Shown here: piece after piece, positions 35,633-44,718 of the stretch
Position numbering within the stretch: position 1 is the first letter of the stretch
How the letters are laid out: the number at the start of each line of letters is the position of its first letter
DNA from: Bubalus kerabau
Lineage: Eukaryota; Chordata; Mammalia; Artiodactyla; Bovidae
Reading direction: 5' to 3'
Assembly: GCF_029407905.1 (NCBI RefSeq)
Contig: NW_026577930.1
Coordinates: 868,001 to 932,000 of the forward strand
Length of the DNA stretch: 64,000 nt
Position numbers and translations under genes: made by a program
Notes under the pieces: generated by a model
Database searches by the model: none
What the model was told of the DNA's origin: nothing
The model's input: only the letters and a program-made list of their open reading frames with translations

Positions 35633-36994
35633 AGACCAAAGAGAAATCCCCCCTGGGGTGGGGATGGAATGTGCCCTGTGCTCCTGCCCCAGTGCCCGTG
35701 AACACAGTGCACAACCTAGATGTTTCATGCACATGCTCTCCAAGGAGGTTCTGTGAAATAAAAGTAGTAGTAGAATGAAACCGAAAACTCAGAAGCTAGT
35801 GGGCTGACACTGTTTGCTGTGAGTCGTGTAAACAGAGCTCATTTTATTGAAAGGGCATTCCATTCAGCGTTTTTGGCTATGTTGATAATTCCACCAAAGT
35901 CTGTGAGGTGAGTCTATTTTAGTTGATGGTGAAATTGATGAAGATGGGGGCTTATTTTATTTGGTTACTTATTTATTTGGCTATGCTTGGTCTTATCTTT
36001 GGCACACAGGATCCTTCATCTTCCTTGCAGCCTGAGAGTTCTTTAGTTGCAGCATGAGCAATGTTTCAGTTGTGGCATAGAGGATGTTTAGTTGTGGCAT
36101 GTGAACTGTTAGTTGTGGCGAAGCTGTGGCATGTGGGACCTAGTTCCCTTATCAGCAGTGGAACCCAGGCCTCCTGCATTGGGAGTGCAGAGTTCTAACC
36201 CCTGGACCACTAAGGAAATCTCTAGGAGTTGTTCAGATGAAAGAGCAGCCGGGAAGGAAGACAGAATTAGTCTCAGAATCAAATTTAGATTCTTCAAATT
36301 CCATTCAGTTAAAAACGTACCCCCATACTCAAAATACGATCTTGTAGTGGAAATGAAAGATTCTTTCTAAACAGCATTTTGGACTGATTTGGTGTTCCAT
36401 GTGCGAGAATGCCACAGATTCTCTGACATCTCCTGGATTTAAAAGATTCCTCAGGGTCGGTGGTATCCTCCAGGATAAAAATATTCATAATCTTAGTAAA
36501 AACAGATATTGTGTAAAGTCTCAGTGTGGTCCAGGCACTGTGCCAGGTGCTTTAGCTACATGCCACTAGCCCTACAACAGCCACTTCACCTGAGGCTCCC
36601 CCAGTTTGTGATGGACCCAAGTCCACACAACTGATATGAGACAGAGCTGGGACTAGAGCGCTGGTCTGAATTTAACCACAGCATGTACCCTTCCACTTGT
36701 CCCGGCCTGAGGTGCTCATGAGTCAGTAAATTCACTGTCTTCTAGCAGTCCAACATGTATCTTGAGTGACAGAAAGAAGGACTCTGTGATGAAAACACTG
36801 GGATGGAATGCATAGCCAAGACAATACAAACACCATAATAATTAAGAGGTGTGAATAAAGGAGAGAAGGGGGTAATGCTCAGTTAGCATATGATCACCTG
36901 CATGTGCAAATTCAAACACGCTCAAGTGATCGAGGGCTTACAAGATTATCTGGTGCTATCCTTCTATGTAGAAAGTAATTTTATATGTTTTAAT
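35633..36994. other. MAGE intercassette sequence with a CHR-type SINE
   Basis: 35945-36223 is a reverse CHR-type tRNA-derived SINE (TTTGGCTATGCTTGG ... GGAACCCAGGCCTCCTGCATTGG). 36370-36480 parallels 44140-44250, and 36520-36680 parallels 44340-44450 and 47500-47640. This marks the spacer of the repeated MAGE cassettes. Confidence 0.6.
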
Positions 36995-37240
36995 TAAAAA
37001 TAGTTATTTCTATTTATTTTTTGACTGCTCTTGGTCTTAGATGTGACATTTGGAATCTTTGTTGCCACATGCAGGCTCTTTAGTTGCAGAATGTGAGATT
37101 TTAGTTGTGGCACGAGAACTCTTAGTTGTTGGATGTGAGATTTTTAGTTGTGGCAAGTGGGATCAAGTTACCTGACTAGGGATCAAACCTAGGACCCCTG
37201 CATTGGGAGTGCATAACCACTGGACCAACAGGGAGGTGCC
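36995..37240 (-). mobile_element. CHR-type tRNA-derived SINE
   Basis: TTGACTGCTCTTGGTCTTAG, several TTTAGTTGTGGCA phrases and a tRNA-like end GGGATCAAACCTAGGACCCC. It is the same family as 35945-36223 and 44577-44718. Confidence 0.75.
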
Positions 37241-37261
37241 AAGAGTAAATATTTTAGAACT

Positions 37262-37485
37262 ACCCTAAATCTGGTGACTCAGATGGTACAGAATGCGCCT
37301 GCAATGCAGGAGACCCGAGTTCGATCTCTGGGTTGGGCACAATCCCTGGTGGAGGGCATGTAACACACTTCAGTATTCTTGCCTGGAGAATCTGCATGGA
37401 CAGAGGCGCCTGGCAAGCTACAGTACATGGGGTCACAAAGAGTGGGACATGACTGAGCGATTAAAGCTGGCTGAAGAGCAGGAAT
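37262..37485 (+). mobile_element. Bov-tA SINE
   Basis: Starts in the tRNA-derived head (CTGGTGACTCAGATGGTACAG) and continues through the Bov-A body to GACTGAGCGATTAAAGC. Confidence 0.86.
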
Positions 37486-37489
37486 ATAT

Positions 37490-39609
37490 CACCGCTATCT
37501 CTTTGACATTGTGACATCTGTCCTGAGTTCCTTAATTTCTGCTGCATTTTCCTCATCTTACATCACTTTTGGGACTGAGACCCGTTTACTCCAAGATTTG
37601 CTAGAGGGTAACTGCTCACTATTTGTAGGAATATGCATTCCCCAGGAAGCCTTTAATCGAGGGACAGAAGCTGATATGGGAACCTCCATGAAGGAGGACT
37701 GAGGGACAATCACCCCTGAATATAGTGGTCACCCAAAGACTAAGAAGAGGAATCTTAGCTCAGTAGAAGGAGCAGTCCCAGGCTGTGGTAGATGTAGAGA
37801 GGATGCTAAGCAAAAGGAATCAGAAGGACTCAAGTTGCATTCCCACAGTCTATTCTCAGAGGCCCTGATGGACTAGGATCACATGAGGATCATCCTGACT
37901 TCCAACTTGGAATTCTCAGGAGACTAGGACCTTGATGTAAGACAAGAAGCTTCATAAAACAGAGAGTGGAGTTACAGGATTCATCACGTGTCAATGTGAG
38001 GACCTGAAAGTGGACTCACAGTAGCACATACTGTAAAAGGAGGCCCTGGAAAATCACTGATACTGTGGTCCCCAGGAAGCTCTGGGCACAGATGTCAGGT
38101 TGATTTCAGCCTAGAAAGTCTTAGCGAGGTGAGACCTCTGTCTAATACAATCAGCTGCAGTTTCGCAGAGGGAGGGACCTGAATCCAAGGAGGACTTCAC
38201 ATGAGATGCTGAGTGTTAGCGGGGACCCCTGCAGAGGGAGCCGAACAGAATTCTGTAAATTCTTAGCCCTGAGAAGCCCACAGGAGCTACTTCTGAGTGG
38301 TCCACTCATTCAACCTGTGTGATCTTAGGGAGGGCAGAGTCTCCTTTAGCCAGATCAGAAGCCAGATCTGCAGATGGGGGTGTCTTGACCATAACCGGAC
38401 TTAAGGTGAGGACCATCAGTGCTAGTGAGAGGATCTCTCCCCCAACGAAGGAGGCTCACAGAGTGGCAACCCACCTGACAAGCAGAGATGCTCAGAGCAG
38501 AGCTCGCCTCACACCACTAGGGAGTTGGGAAGGCGAGGGCTCTGTTTGGGAGCTGCAAGACTCGGGTTCATAGGAGGGGGCATCCTGGGCTCCGATACCA
38601 GACAAGTAGGACCCAAGGAGGAATGAATATTGAGCTACCGGGGTTCCCATAGCACGCTGCCCCTGCCGTCATCCCTGGGAGACCCCACGTAGGACGTTAT
38701 GCAGCTCCCCACCACTTCTGCTTTGAAAGCCAGCGGATCGACCGGTAGCTGCGGCGACCATATGGTGGAGACTTAGTGTTCAGGACTCGTCCGGAACCAA
38801 GGTGAGGCCGTGAATGTAGCTCATGGGTCTTTCCCAACCCTCCCAGTAATAAAAGTGACCCATCCACATCCCACCCCTGTGATATGGCTCTTATGAGTCC
38901 CTCAGAGCTATCGGCTGAAGGTGGTCTAGAGTGTCTCAGGCTAAGGCGTTGGTCTGTGGGGGTAGGCCCGGATTCTATCCCGGGAGGAGGTCTAGGTCCT
39001 AGATGAGGGACCTGAGGGCTGATGAGCAGACTTCGACACCGCCCAGGGGACCACACTGAGCGGCCCCCCCTGTACTGGGCTGTAGGAGGCCCCGGGTAGA
39101 GCTGGCCAACTGTGGTGCCCACCGGTGTCCACTGGAGGTGGTTTGGGGGAAGTGAGAGCCTTGCTGTAATGGAATAAACTCAGTTCCACAAAGGGACCTA
39201 GTCCGCAACAATATTAATGGCTCTGACGCTGAGTGAGGATGGGGCTCCTCCCATAAGAAATGGAGACACATAAGGCGCCAGTCCTATTTTGAGGACTGGG
39301 AGAATCGGGCGTTTTGACATGACACTTCCTGGGACATCTCAGGGAAGTGAGAGACCAGGTCAGTGGGGGCAGCCTCAGGTTGACAAGGGAGGGTTTCAGG
39401 TGTCCTGGTGGATGGTGAGAACCTTGGGGGCTGTGGATGTTCGACACCACGTCATTCAGACCACATCTCCCTGTCGTCATCCCTGGGAGACCTCAAGGAT
39501 ACATGTCGGTCCCCACTGTGGGCTAATGGGGACATAAGGGTCTTGGTCTGAATGGAGTGGTCAGCAGAGGAAGAAACCTTAGACCCTGTCATGAGTCAAA
39601 TGTAGAGCT
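37490..39609 (+). promoter_or_regulatory. MAGE-B 5' region: probable promoter / non-coding exon area
   Basis: This block aligns with the 5' part of the other cassettes (CCAGGAAGCCTTTAATCGAGG near 37640, GTGAGGACCATCAGTGCTAG near 38405, AACCAAGGTGAGGCCGTGAATG near 38793). MAGE genes carry one or more non-coding leader exons upstream of a single coding exon. AAGGTGAGG at 38797 and AAGGTAAGG at 40599 are candidate splice donors. No transcription start can be fixed from sequence alone. The open frames here (for example 38697-39122 minus) have no recognisable domains. Confidence 0.45.
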
Positions 39610-40155
39610 TGGTTGCTTCTGTGTCATGGCTATTGTAAATAGTGCTGCAGTGAACATGAGTACAAGTGTCTTTTTCCGTTACCATTTCCTCAGGATATAT
39701 GACCACTAGTGGGATTGTTGGCTCATGTGGTAGTTTTATTCCTAGTTTTTGTAAGCAGAGTGAATTAAGTCAGAAAGAGGAAAGCCAATATCATATATTA
39801 ATGCATATATATGGAATCCAGGAAGATGGTACTGATGAACCTATTTGCAGGGCAGCCGGGAGATGCTGACATAGAGAACACACTTGTGTACCCAGTGGGG
39901 GAAGGAGAGGGAGGGGCAGATTGAGAGAGTAACATTGAAAACGTACACAATATCATATGGAAAATAGATAACCAGTAGGAAGTAGTTTTATGACCAGGGA
40001 GTTCAAAGCCAGTACTCTGTGATAACTTAAGAGGGGTGTGACGTGGGAGGGAGTTTCAAGATGGAGGAGACCTAAGATATACCTATGGCCGATTCATATT
40101 GATGTGTGGCAGAAACTGGTACACTATTTTGAATTAATATTGTAAAAAAAATAAT
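39610..40155. mobile_element. Twin-primed (5'-inverted) L1 tail
   Basis: 39610-39755 is minus-strand L1 (GGCTATTGTAAATAGTGCTGC). At about 39755 the strand flips to plus-strand L1 3' UTR (GAATTAAGTCAGAAAGAGG ... TACCTATGGCCGATTC), ending in an A-rich tail near 40155. The strand switch inside one tail is characteristic of twin priming. Confidence 0.75.
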
Positions 40156-40290
40156 TTTATTTTCAAAAAGACATATAGGAGAAACCAGAAGCAAAAAAAT
40201 ATTTTAGACCTTGAATTGGGATCTTGTGTGGATCCACAGGGACATCAACCTGCCTGCACCAGATTTTGTTCTCAGGAGACCGTGTTTGGT
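40039..40290 (+). repeat. Local direct repeat, copy 1
   Basis: It matches 40929-41183 almost base for base: an L1 3' terminus plus about 125 bp of MAGE upstream sequence (GACATCAACCTGCCTGCACC). Both copies start at ACGTGGGAGGGAG. Confidence 0.9.
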
Positions 40291-41319
40291 AAAATAAGGT
40301 CATCTTCACTTCCTGCTTTTGGGACACGGAGTGATTGGCTTTTACTATCAAGCAGCCATCACTTCAGGAAAAAGTTGAGCTTCTCTACCAGGAGCCCAAT
40401 TGAGGAACCTGAGTGAGGACTCATTGCATCCATCCCAACCCTCAGATTTCAGCCCAGGAAATCTCAGGGAAGGGCTGTGAGGCTGAGCACCTTCTTTTCT
40501 GTTTTATACGAAGTCTACGGGAGGGGAAATGTCTTGTCTGAAGGTGAAGACACCAGTCCGCAAATGGATGATGGTGCCCAACGTTTTAAGGAGCCAAGGT
40601 AAGGACCTTGAATGATGATCCCAGTGAACTCAAGATAGAAAAGACCTAATTACCTCTCAGCACTGTTTATCTATCTCCTGGCAGGGAGGTGGACTGAGGC
40701 ATCCCCTCACTTGCCTCTGGATCATGGGGAGGTCTAAATTGTCTACATCAGAGTAGCAGAGGGAAGGGTGCCAAGGCTCTGCCAGCACTTGACATGATAA
40801 TACTGAAGTAGAACTTAGAAAACCCCACTGCTGGCACCTGCTGTCACCTGAGTAGATCCAAAGCAGGGCTGAGAGGATGCAGAGGAAAAGTAAGGCCTCT
40901 GTTCTTCCTCTGTGGGATTCTGTGGGAACGTGGGAGGGAGTTTCAAGATGGAGGAGACATAAGATATACCTATGGCTGATACATACTGATGTGTGGCAGA
41001 AACTGGTACACTATTATAAATTAATATTGTAATATTGCAAAAAATAATTTTATTTCAAAAAGACATATAGGAGAAACCAGAAGCAAAAAAATATTTTAGA
41101 CCTTGAATTGGGATCTTGTGAGGGTCCACAGGGACATCAACCTGCCTGCACCAGATTTTGTTCTGAGGAGACCATGTTTGGTCTGAGCAGGAAAACAGGA
41201 GCCTTATGGGTTCCTAGAGCAGTGTCCTCAAGGACACCTGCAGAGGCAGCCTTTGATTAAGCCAAGGTGGAGTGTCCCTGTTTTAAGGTGCTCATGTCAT
41301 CTCATTCTCCATCCTCTAG
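40291..41319 (+). promoter_or_regulatory. MAGE-B upstream / intron sequence before the coding exon
   Basis: MAGE-like upstream sequence continues around repeat copy 2. It ends in a pyrimidine-rich tract and CCATCCTCTAG at about 41309-41319, a good splice acceptor placed 61 bp before the ATG, as is usual in MAGE-B genes. Confidence 0.55.
40929..41183 (+). repeat. Local direct repeat, copy 2
   Basis: Copy of 40039-40290 placed about 890 bp downstream, just upstream of the MAGE-B coding exon. The sequences diverge at once outside the repeat. Confidence 0.9.
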
Positions 41320-41380
41320 GTGCCCCAATCTCCTGTGTATTGGCCCAGACTCCTGCCTGCGGTCTCAGACCACAGCCATC

Positions 41381-43363
41381 ATGCCTCGTGGGCAGAAGAG
41401 TAAGCACCGTGCTTGTGAGAAACGTTGCCAGGCCCAAACTGAGACCCAGGGTCTTCATGATCAGGCTACCACATCTGGGGGAGAAGAGACCACCTCCTCC
41501 TCCCCTCCTGATTCAGAGAGCGCTCCGTCAAGCTCGTCTGCTGCTGGCACCTCCAAGGGGCCTCAGGGAGCCCAAGGCAGCACCAGTGCTGCTGCAGGTG
41601 CTATACGCAAAAGATCTGGTGTCGGTGGCGCAGCACGCTCAAGATCTGGTGTCGGTGGCGCAGCACGCTCAAGATCTGGTGTCGGTGGCGCAGCACGCTC
41701 AAGATCTGGTGTCGGTGGCGCAGCACACTCAAGATATGGTGTAGGTAGCGCAGCACGCTCAAGATCTGGTGTAGGTGCTGAGGGCCAAGTTCAGGAAGGT
41801 GAAAATTCCTCCCAGGCTTCAGCTGCTGCTGCGAGCTCTCACACAGATCTTCTGACCTGGAAGGCAGAGCTATTGGTGCAGTACATGCTGTATAAGTATA
41901 AGATGAGGGAGCTCATTAAGAGGTCCGAAATGCTGCAGGAAATCAAGAGAAGGTACAAGGAACAATTCCCTGAGATCCTTAGCAGGGCTTCCGAGTGCAT
42001 AGAAATGTTGTTTGGCCTGGTGCTGAAGGAAGTCAGGCCCAACAGTCATTGCTATACCCTGGTGAGCAACCTAGATCTCAGCGACAGTGAGTCTATGAGA
42101 GGTGACTTGGGGCTGCCAAAGAATGGTCTTCTGATGCCTCTGCTGGGTGTCATCTACCTGAATGGCAACCACGCCCCTGAGGAGAAGATCTGGAAGTTCC
42201 TGAATATGCTGGGCATCTATGATGGAAGAAGTCACTTCATCTTTGGAGAGCCCAGGAAGCTCATCACAGAAGATCTGGTGCGGGAAGGGTACCTGGAGTA
42301 CCGGCAGGTGCCCGGCAGCGATCCCCCTCGCTATGAGTTCCTGTGCGGTCCTAAAGCGCTCACAGAAACCAGCAAGACGAAAGTCCTTCAGTTTTTGGCC
42401 AAGGTCAAGGATTTGGTCCATCCTGCCTTGCAGCCGCAATATGAAGAGGCTTGGAGAGAGGAAGTAGAGAGCACCGGAGCCAGAGGTGCAGCCAGGGCTG
42501 GCACTTCTGCCTCAACCAGGCCTGGCACTGCTGCCTCAGCCGCTGCTGGCAGTTCTGCCTCAACCAGGCCTGGCACTGCTGCCTCAGCCACTGCTGGCCG
42601 TTCTGCTTCGGCCAGGCCTGGCACTGCTGCCTCAGCCAGCTCTGGCCTTTCTTCTTCGTCCAGGCCTGGCACTTCTGCCTCAGCCGCTGCTGGCAGTTCT
42701 GCCTCAACCAGGCCTGGCACTGCTGCCTCAGCCGCTGCTGGCCGTTCTGCTTCGGCCAGGCCTGGCACTGCTGCCTCAGCCAGCTCTGGCCTTTCTTCTT
42801 CGGCCAGGCCTGGCACTTCTGTCTCAGCCGCTGCTGGCACTTCTGCCTCAACCAGGCCTGGCACTGCTGCCTCAGCTGCTGCTGGCCCTTCTGCTTCGGC
42901 CAGGCCTGGCACTGCTGCCTCAGCCAGCTCTGGCCTTTCTTCTTCGTCCAGGCCTGGCACTTCTGCCTCAGCCGCTGCTGGCAGTTCTGCCTCAACCAGG
43001 CCTGGCATTGCTGCCTCAGCCGCTGCTGGCCGTTCTGCTTCGGCCAGGCCTGGCACTGCTGCCTCAGCCAGCTCTGGCCTTTCTTCTTCGTCCAGGCCTG
43101 GCACTTCCGCCTCAGCCGCTGCTGGCAGTTCTGCCTCAACCAGGCTGACACTGCTGCCTCAGCCACTGCTGGCACTTCTGCCTCAGCCAGCCCTGGCCCT
43201 TCTGCTTCAGCCAGGCCTGGCACTACTGCCTCAGCCAGCGCTGGCACTTCTGCCTCAACCAGGCCTGGCACTGCTGCCTCAGCCAGCGCTGGCCCTTCTG
43301 CTTCAGCCACTGCACACCCCAGGGCCGAGTCCAGCCGCTCATCTCGCCCCTAGTGTGATCTGA
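41381..43363 (+). CDS. MAGE-B family protein with N- and C-terminal tandem repeats
   Basis: The frame encodes 660 residues from ATG 41381 (CATCATGCC). It starts MPRGQKSKHRACEKRCQAQT, the MAGE-B signature; an upstream in-frame ATG at 41267 lies before the predicted splice acceptor. Residues 77-133 are 10-residue repeats (RSGVGGAARS type). Residues about 158-362 are a full MAGE homology domain (LLMPLLGVIYLNGN, GEPRKLITEDLVREGYLEYR, SDPPRYEFLCGPKA, KVLQFLAKV). From residue 374, 16-residue Ser/Ala/Arg-Pro-Gly-Thr units follow. MAGE domains bind RING E3 ubiquitin ligases and modulate them, and MAGE-B genes are mostly testis-expressed. Usual MAGE-B length is about 320-410. A 1-bp deletion in the 14th unit (near 43144) switches the end to a Leu/Pro-rich tail stopping at 43363. 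The repeat frame would stop at 43353. It could be real, polymorphic or an assembly error. I cannot assign the exact paralogue. Confidence 0.9.
   Translation: MPRGQKSKHRACEKRCQAQTETQGLHDQATTSGGEETTSSSPPDSESAPSSSSAAGTSKGPQGAQGSTSAAAGAIRKRSGVGGAARSRSGVGGAARSRSGVGGAARSRSGVGGAAHSRYGVGSAARSRSGVGAEGQVQEGENSSQASAAAASSHTDLLTWKAELLVQYMLYKYKMRELIKRSEMLQEIKRRYKEQFPEILSRASECIEMLFGLVLKEVRPNSHCYTLVSNLDLSDSESMRGDLGLPKNGLLMPLLGVIYLNGNHAPEEKIWKFLNMLGIYDGRSHFIFGEPRKLITEDLVREGYLEYRQVPGSDPPRYEFLCGPKALTETSKTKVLQFLAKVKDLVHPALQPQYEEAWREEVESTGARGAARAGTSASTRPGTAASAAAGSSASTRPGTAASATAGRSASARPGTAASASSGLSSSSRPGTSASAAAGSSASTRPGTAASAAAGRSASARPGTAASASSGLSSSARPGTSVSAAAGTSASTRPGTAASAAAGPSASARPGTAASASSGLSSSSRPGTSASAAAGSSASTRPGIAASAAAGRSASARPGTAASASSGLSSSSRPGTSASAAAGSSASTRLTLLPQPLLALLPQPALALLLQPGLALLPQPALALLPQPGLALLPQPALALLLQPLHTPGPSPAAHLAPSVI
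41611..41779 (+). repeat. 30-bp coding tandem repeat, N-terminal
   Basis: Five full 30-bp units start at 41611, 41641, 41671, 41701 and 41731, plus a partial sixth at 41761. Units 1-3 are identical, unit 4 has one change (CACACTC), and units 5 and 6 have more. Each encodes ten residues rich in Arg, Ser and Gly. The gradient of divergence suggests recent expansion at the 5' side. Confidence 0.97.
42500..43314 (+). repeat. 48-bp coding minisatellite with 144-bp higher-order period
   Basis: Units of 48 bp (16 residues) start at 42500 and every 48 bp up to 43124. From the second unit they run in triplets whose first residues are G-S-S, G-R-S and G-L-S (G-T-S and G-P-S replace the first two in the third triplet). 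This gives four 144-bp triplets from 42548 to 43123. Unit 14 (43124-43170) is 47 bp. A 24-bp half unit (43171-43194), two full units and a final partial unit follow. Each unit contains RPGT or RPGI. Confidence 0.95.
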
Positions 43364-43574
43364 AGCCCGTTGTTCACTTTGTGGCTAGAGAAGCCGGTCA
43401 ACCTGTGTTCCTGATATGCATCAATAACTTGTTGACTTTATTTCCCCCAATTTTCAGTTGTTAAAATTTTTCAACAGAAAGGTCATTTAGAGTCATGATA
43501 TAAGTATATGAATAACATGGGTCACATACACTTTGCTGTTTGTGAAATTTAGGAGTAAGAATTTTGTTTTCTCC

Positions 43575-43580
43575 AATAAA
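43575..43580 (+). terminator. Polyadenylation signal AATAAA of the MAGE-B gene
   Basis: AATAAA lies about 210 bp after the stop codon, in sequence that also resembles other MAGE 3' UTRs. Confidence 0.65.
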
Positions 43581-43600
43581 TATTGGAAATCCTCACATCA

Positions 43601-44576
43601 CTTTTGTGATCCAGGATGAGAATAACATCACTTTAGGATGAGAGTGTCCTTAGAAATGTGAAAGACACCACACTAATAGAGGCTCAGAACATTGATACAT
43701 TGTTAGGGAGAGAGCTGAAATTTCTTCAGATTTTGGCTGGCTTTACTCTCTGCTTAGTCTCCTTTTTTGTAAATGTAAAAGACACATACTTGCCTCTGCT
43801 TATGGTTTATGGTTTTCAAGAATGTTTGAGTTGAACTTAAATAATAAAAATAAAAATAAATAAAAAATAAAAAGAATGAGAATATAAATTATAGCAAATG
43901 ATTTATTCGTGGCTCTTCTTTTACACAAACATTGAGAATCTGCTCTTAAGAAGTCTTCATGCTTGTACTGGTGATGTTTAGTCAGAAAAAGTTTAGCTCC
44001 TGTCCACTCATTACAGTTTCTCAGAGATGATGTCATTCTATGGAAGAGGCTGAGATACTCTGTACTTCAGGAAGAACAAGAAAGAAGCAGGGTAAAGAGG
44101 GGTTGGAGAGAACCTATTACTTTGGTTTCATTCCTAAGCGGAATTTTGGCTGATTTGGGAGGTTGGGTCTTTTTTTTCCCCACTTGGAACACTGCATAGT
44201 TTCTGACATCTGATAGATTGAAAAAAAAATCCAGCTGATGTAACATCTGAGGTCAAGATAATCATAGTAATAACTGCCGTTGCTCCTAATGTCTCAGTAG
44301 AGACAGGTGCCGTGACAGAAGCTTTCCATAAATACTTACATTCCACCAATCTGCCAAGAAAGGGCTTATCAAACTTACTTCACAGGGGAGAGCCCAAGGC
44401 TCATAGAGTTAGGGTTTGGTTTTGTGCTGAAATACATGAGGCTGGTAAATGACAGCTGGCAATAGACTCCTGCTCTACACTACTTATCACTCATACTGTT
44501 GTTCTCCCCCCAACCTGAGACATACTCTTGTCTTTGTTCTTTAACAAGTCCTTTTAACATTTGGCAATTCCTTGTT
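43601..44576 (+). other. MAGE-B 3' flank
   Basis: No gene. An A/T-rich (AAATA)n-like tract is at about 43838-43877. 43890-44040 parallels 26100-26230. 44140-44250 and 44340-44450 parallel the cassette spacer at 36370-36680. Confidence 0.55.
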
Positions 44577-44718
44577 TATTTATTATTTATTTTTTTATTT
44601 GGCTGTGCTGGATCTTAGTTGCTGCACGTGTGGTCTAGTTCCCTGACCAGGGATCGAACCTGGGCCCCCTGCACCGGGAGCCTGGAGTCCTAGCAATTGG
44701 ACCACCAGGAAAGTCCCC
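44577..44718 (-). mobile_element. CHR-type tRNA-derived SINE fragment
   Basis: TTTGGCTGTGCTGGATCTTAG ... GGGATCGAACCTGGGCCCCC ... ACCACCAGGAAAGTCC, in reverse orientation and shorter than the other two copies. Confidence 0.78.

Larger units (their letters stand above)
41320..43600 (+). other. Predicted MAGE-B coding exon with 3' UTR
   Basis: The exon runs from the acceptor at 41319/41320 through the single-exon CDS to a polyadenylation signal AATAAA at 43575-43580, within CTCCAATAAATATTGG. The exact 3' end is not determined. Confidence 0.65.

Noticed and set aside
38697..39122. 141-residue minus-strand frame upstream of MAGE-B
   Set aside because: It lies in MAGE 5' non-coding sequence, has no recognised domain and no counterpart frame in the paralogous cassettes.
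41253..41744. 163-residue plus-strand frame overlapping the MAGE-B start
   Set aside because: Shadow frame over the N-terminal 30-bp repeat. The MAGE domain lies in the other frame.
41611..41779. CRISPR-like regular array of 30-bp repeats
   Set aside because: The repeats are directly adjacent without spacers and in frame within a mammalian gene. They are coding tandem repeats.
42388..43310. Long minus-strand frames of 238 and 301 residues (A-E-A-x-V-P-G-L and R-Q-Q-C-Q-A-W repeats)
   Set aside because: They are shadows of the 48-bp coding minisatellite; the repeat has no stop in these phases. There is no upstream promoter or non-repeat coding sequence.
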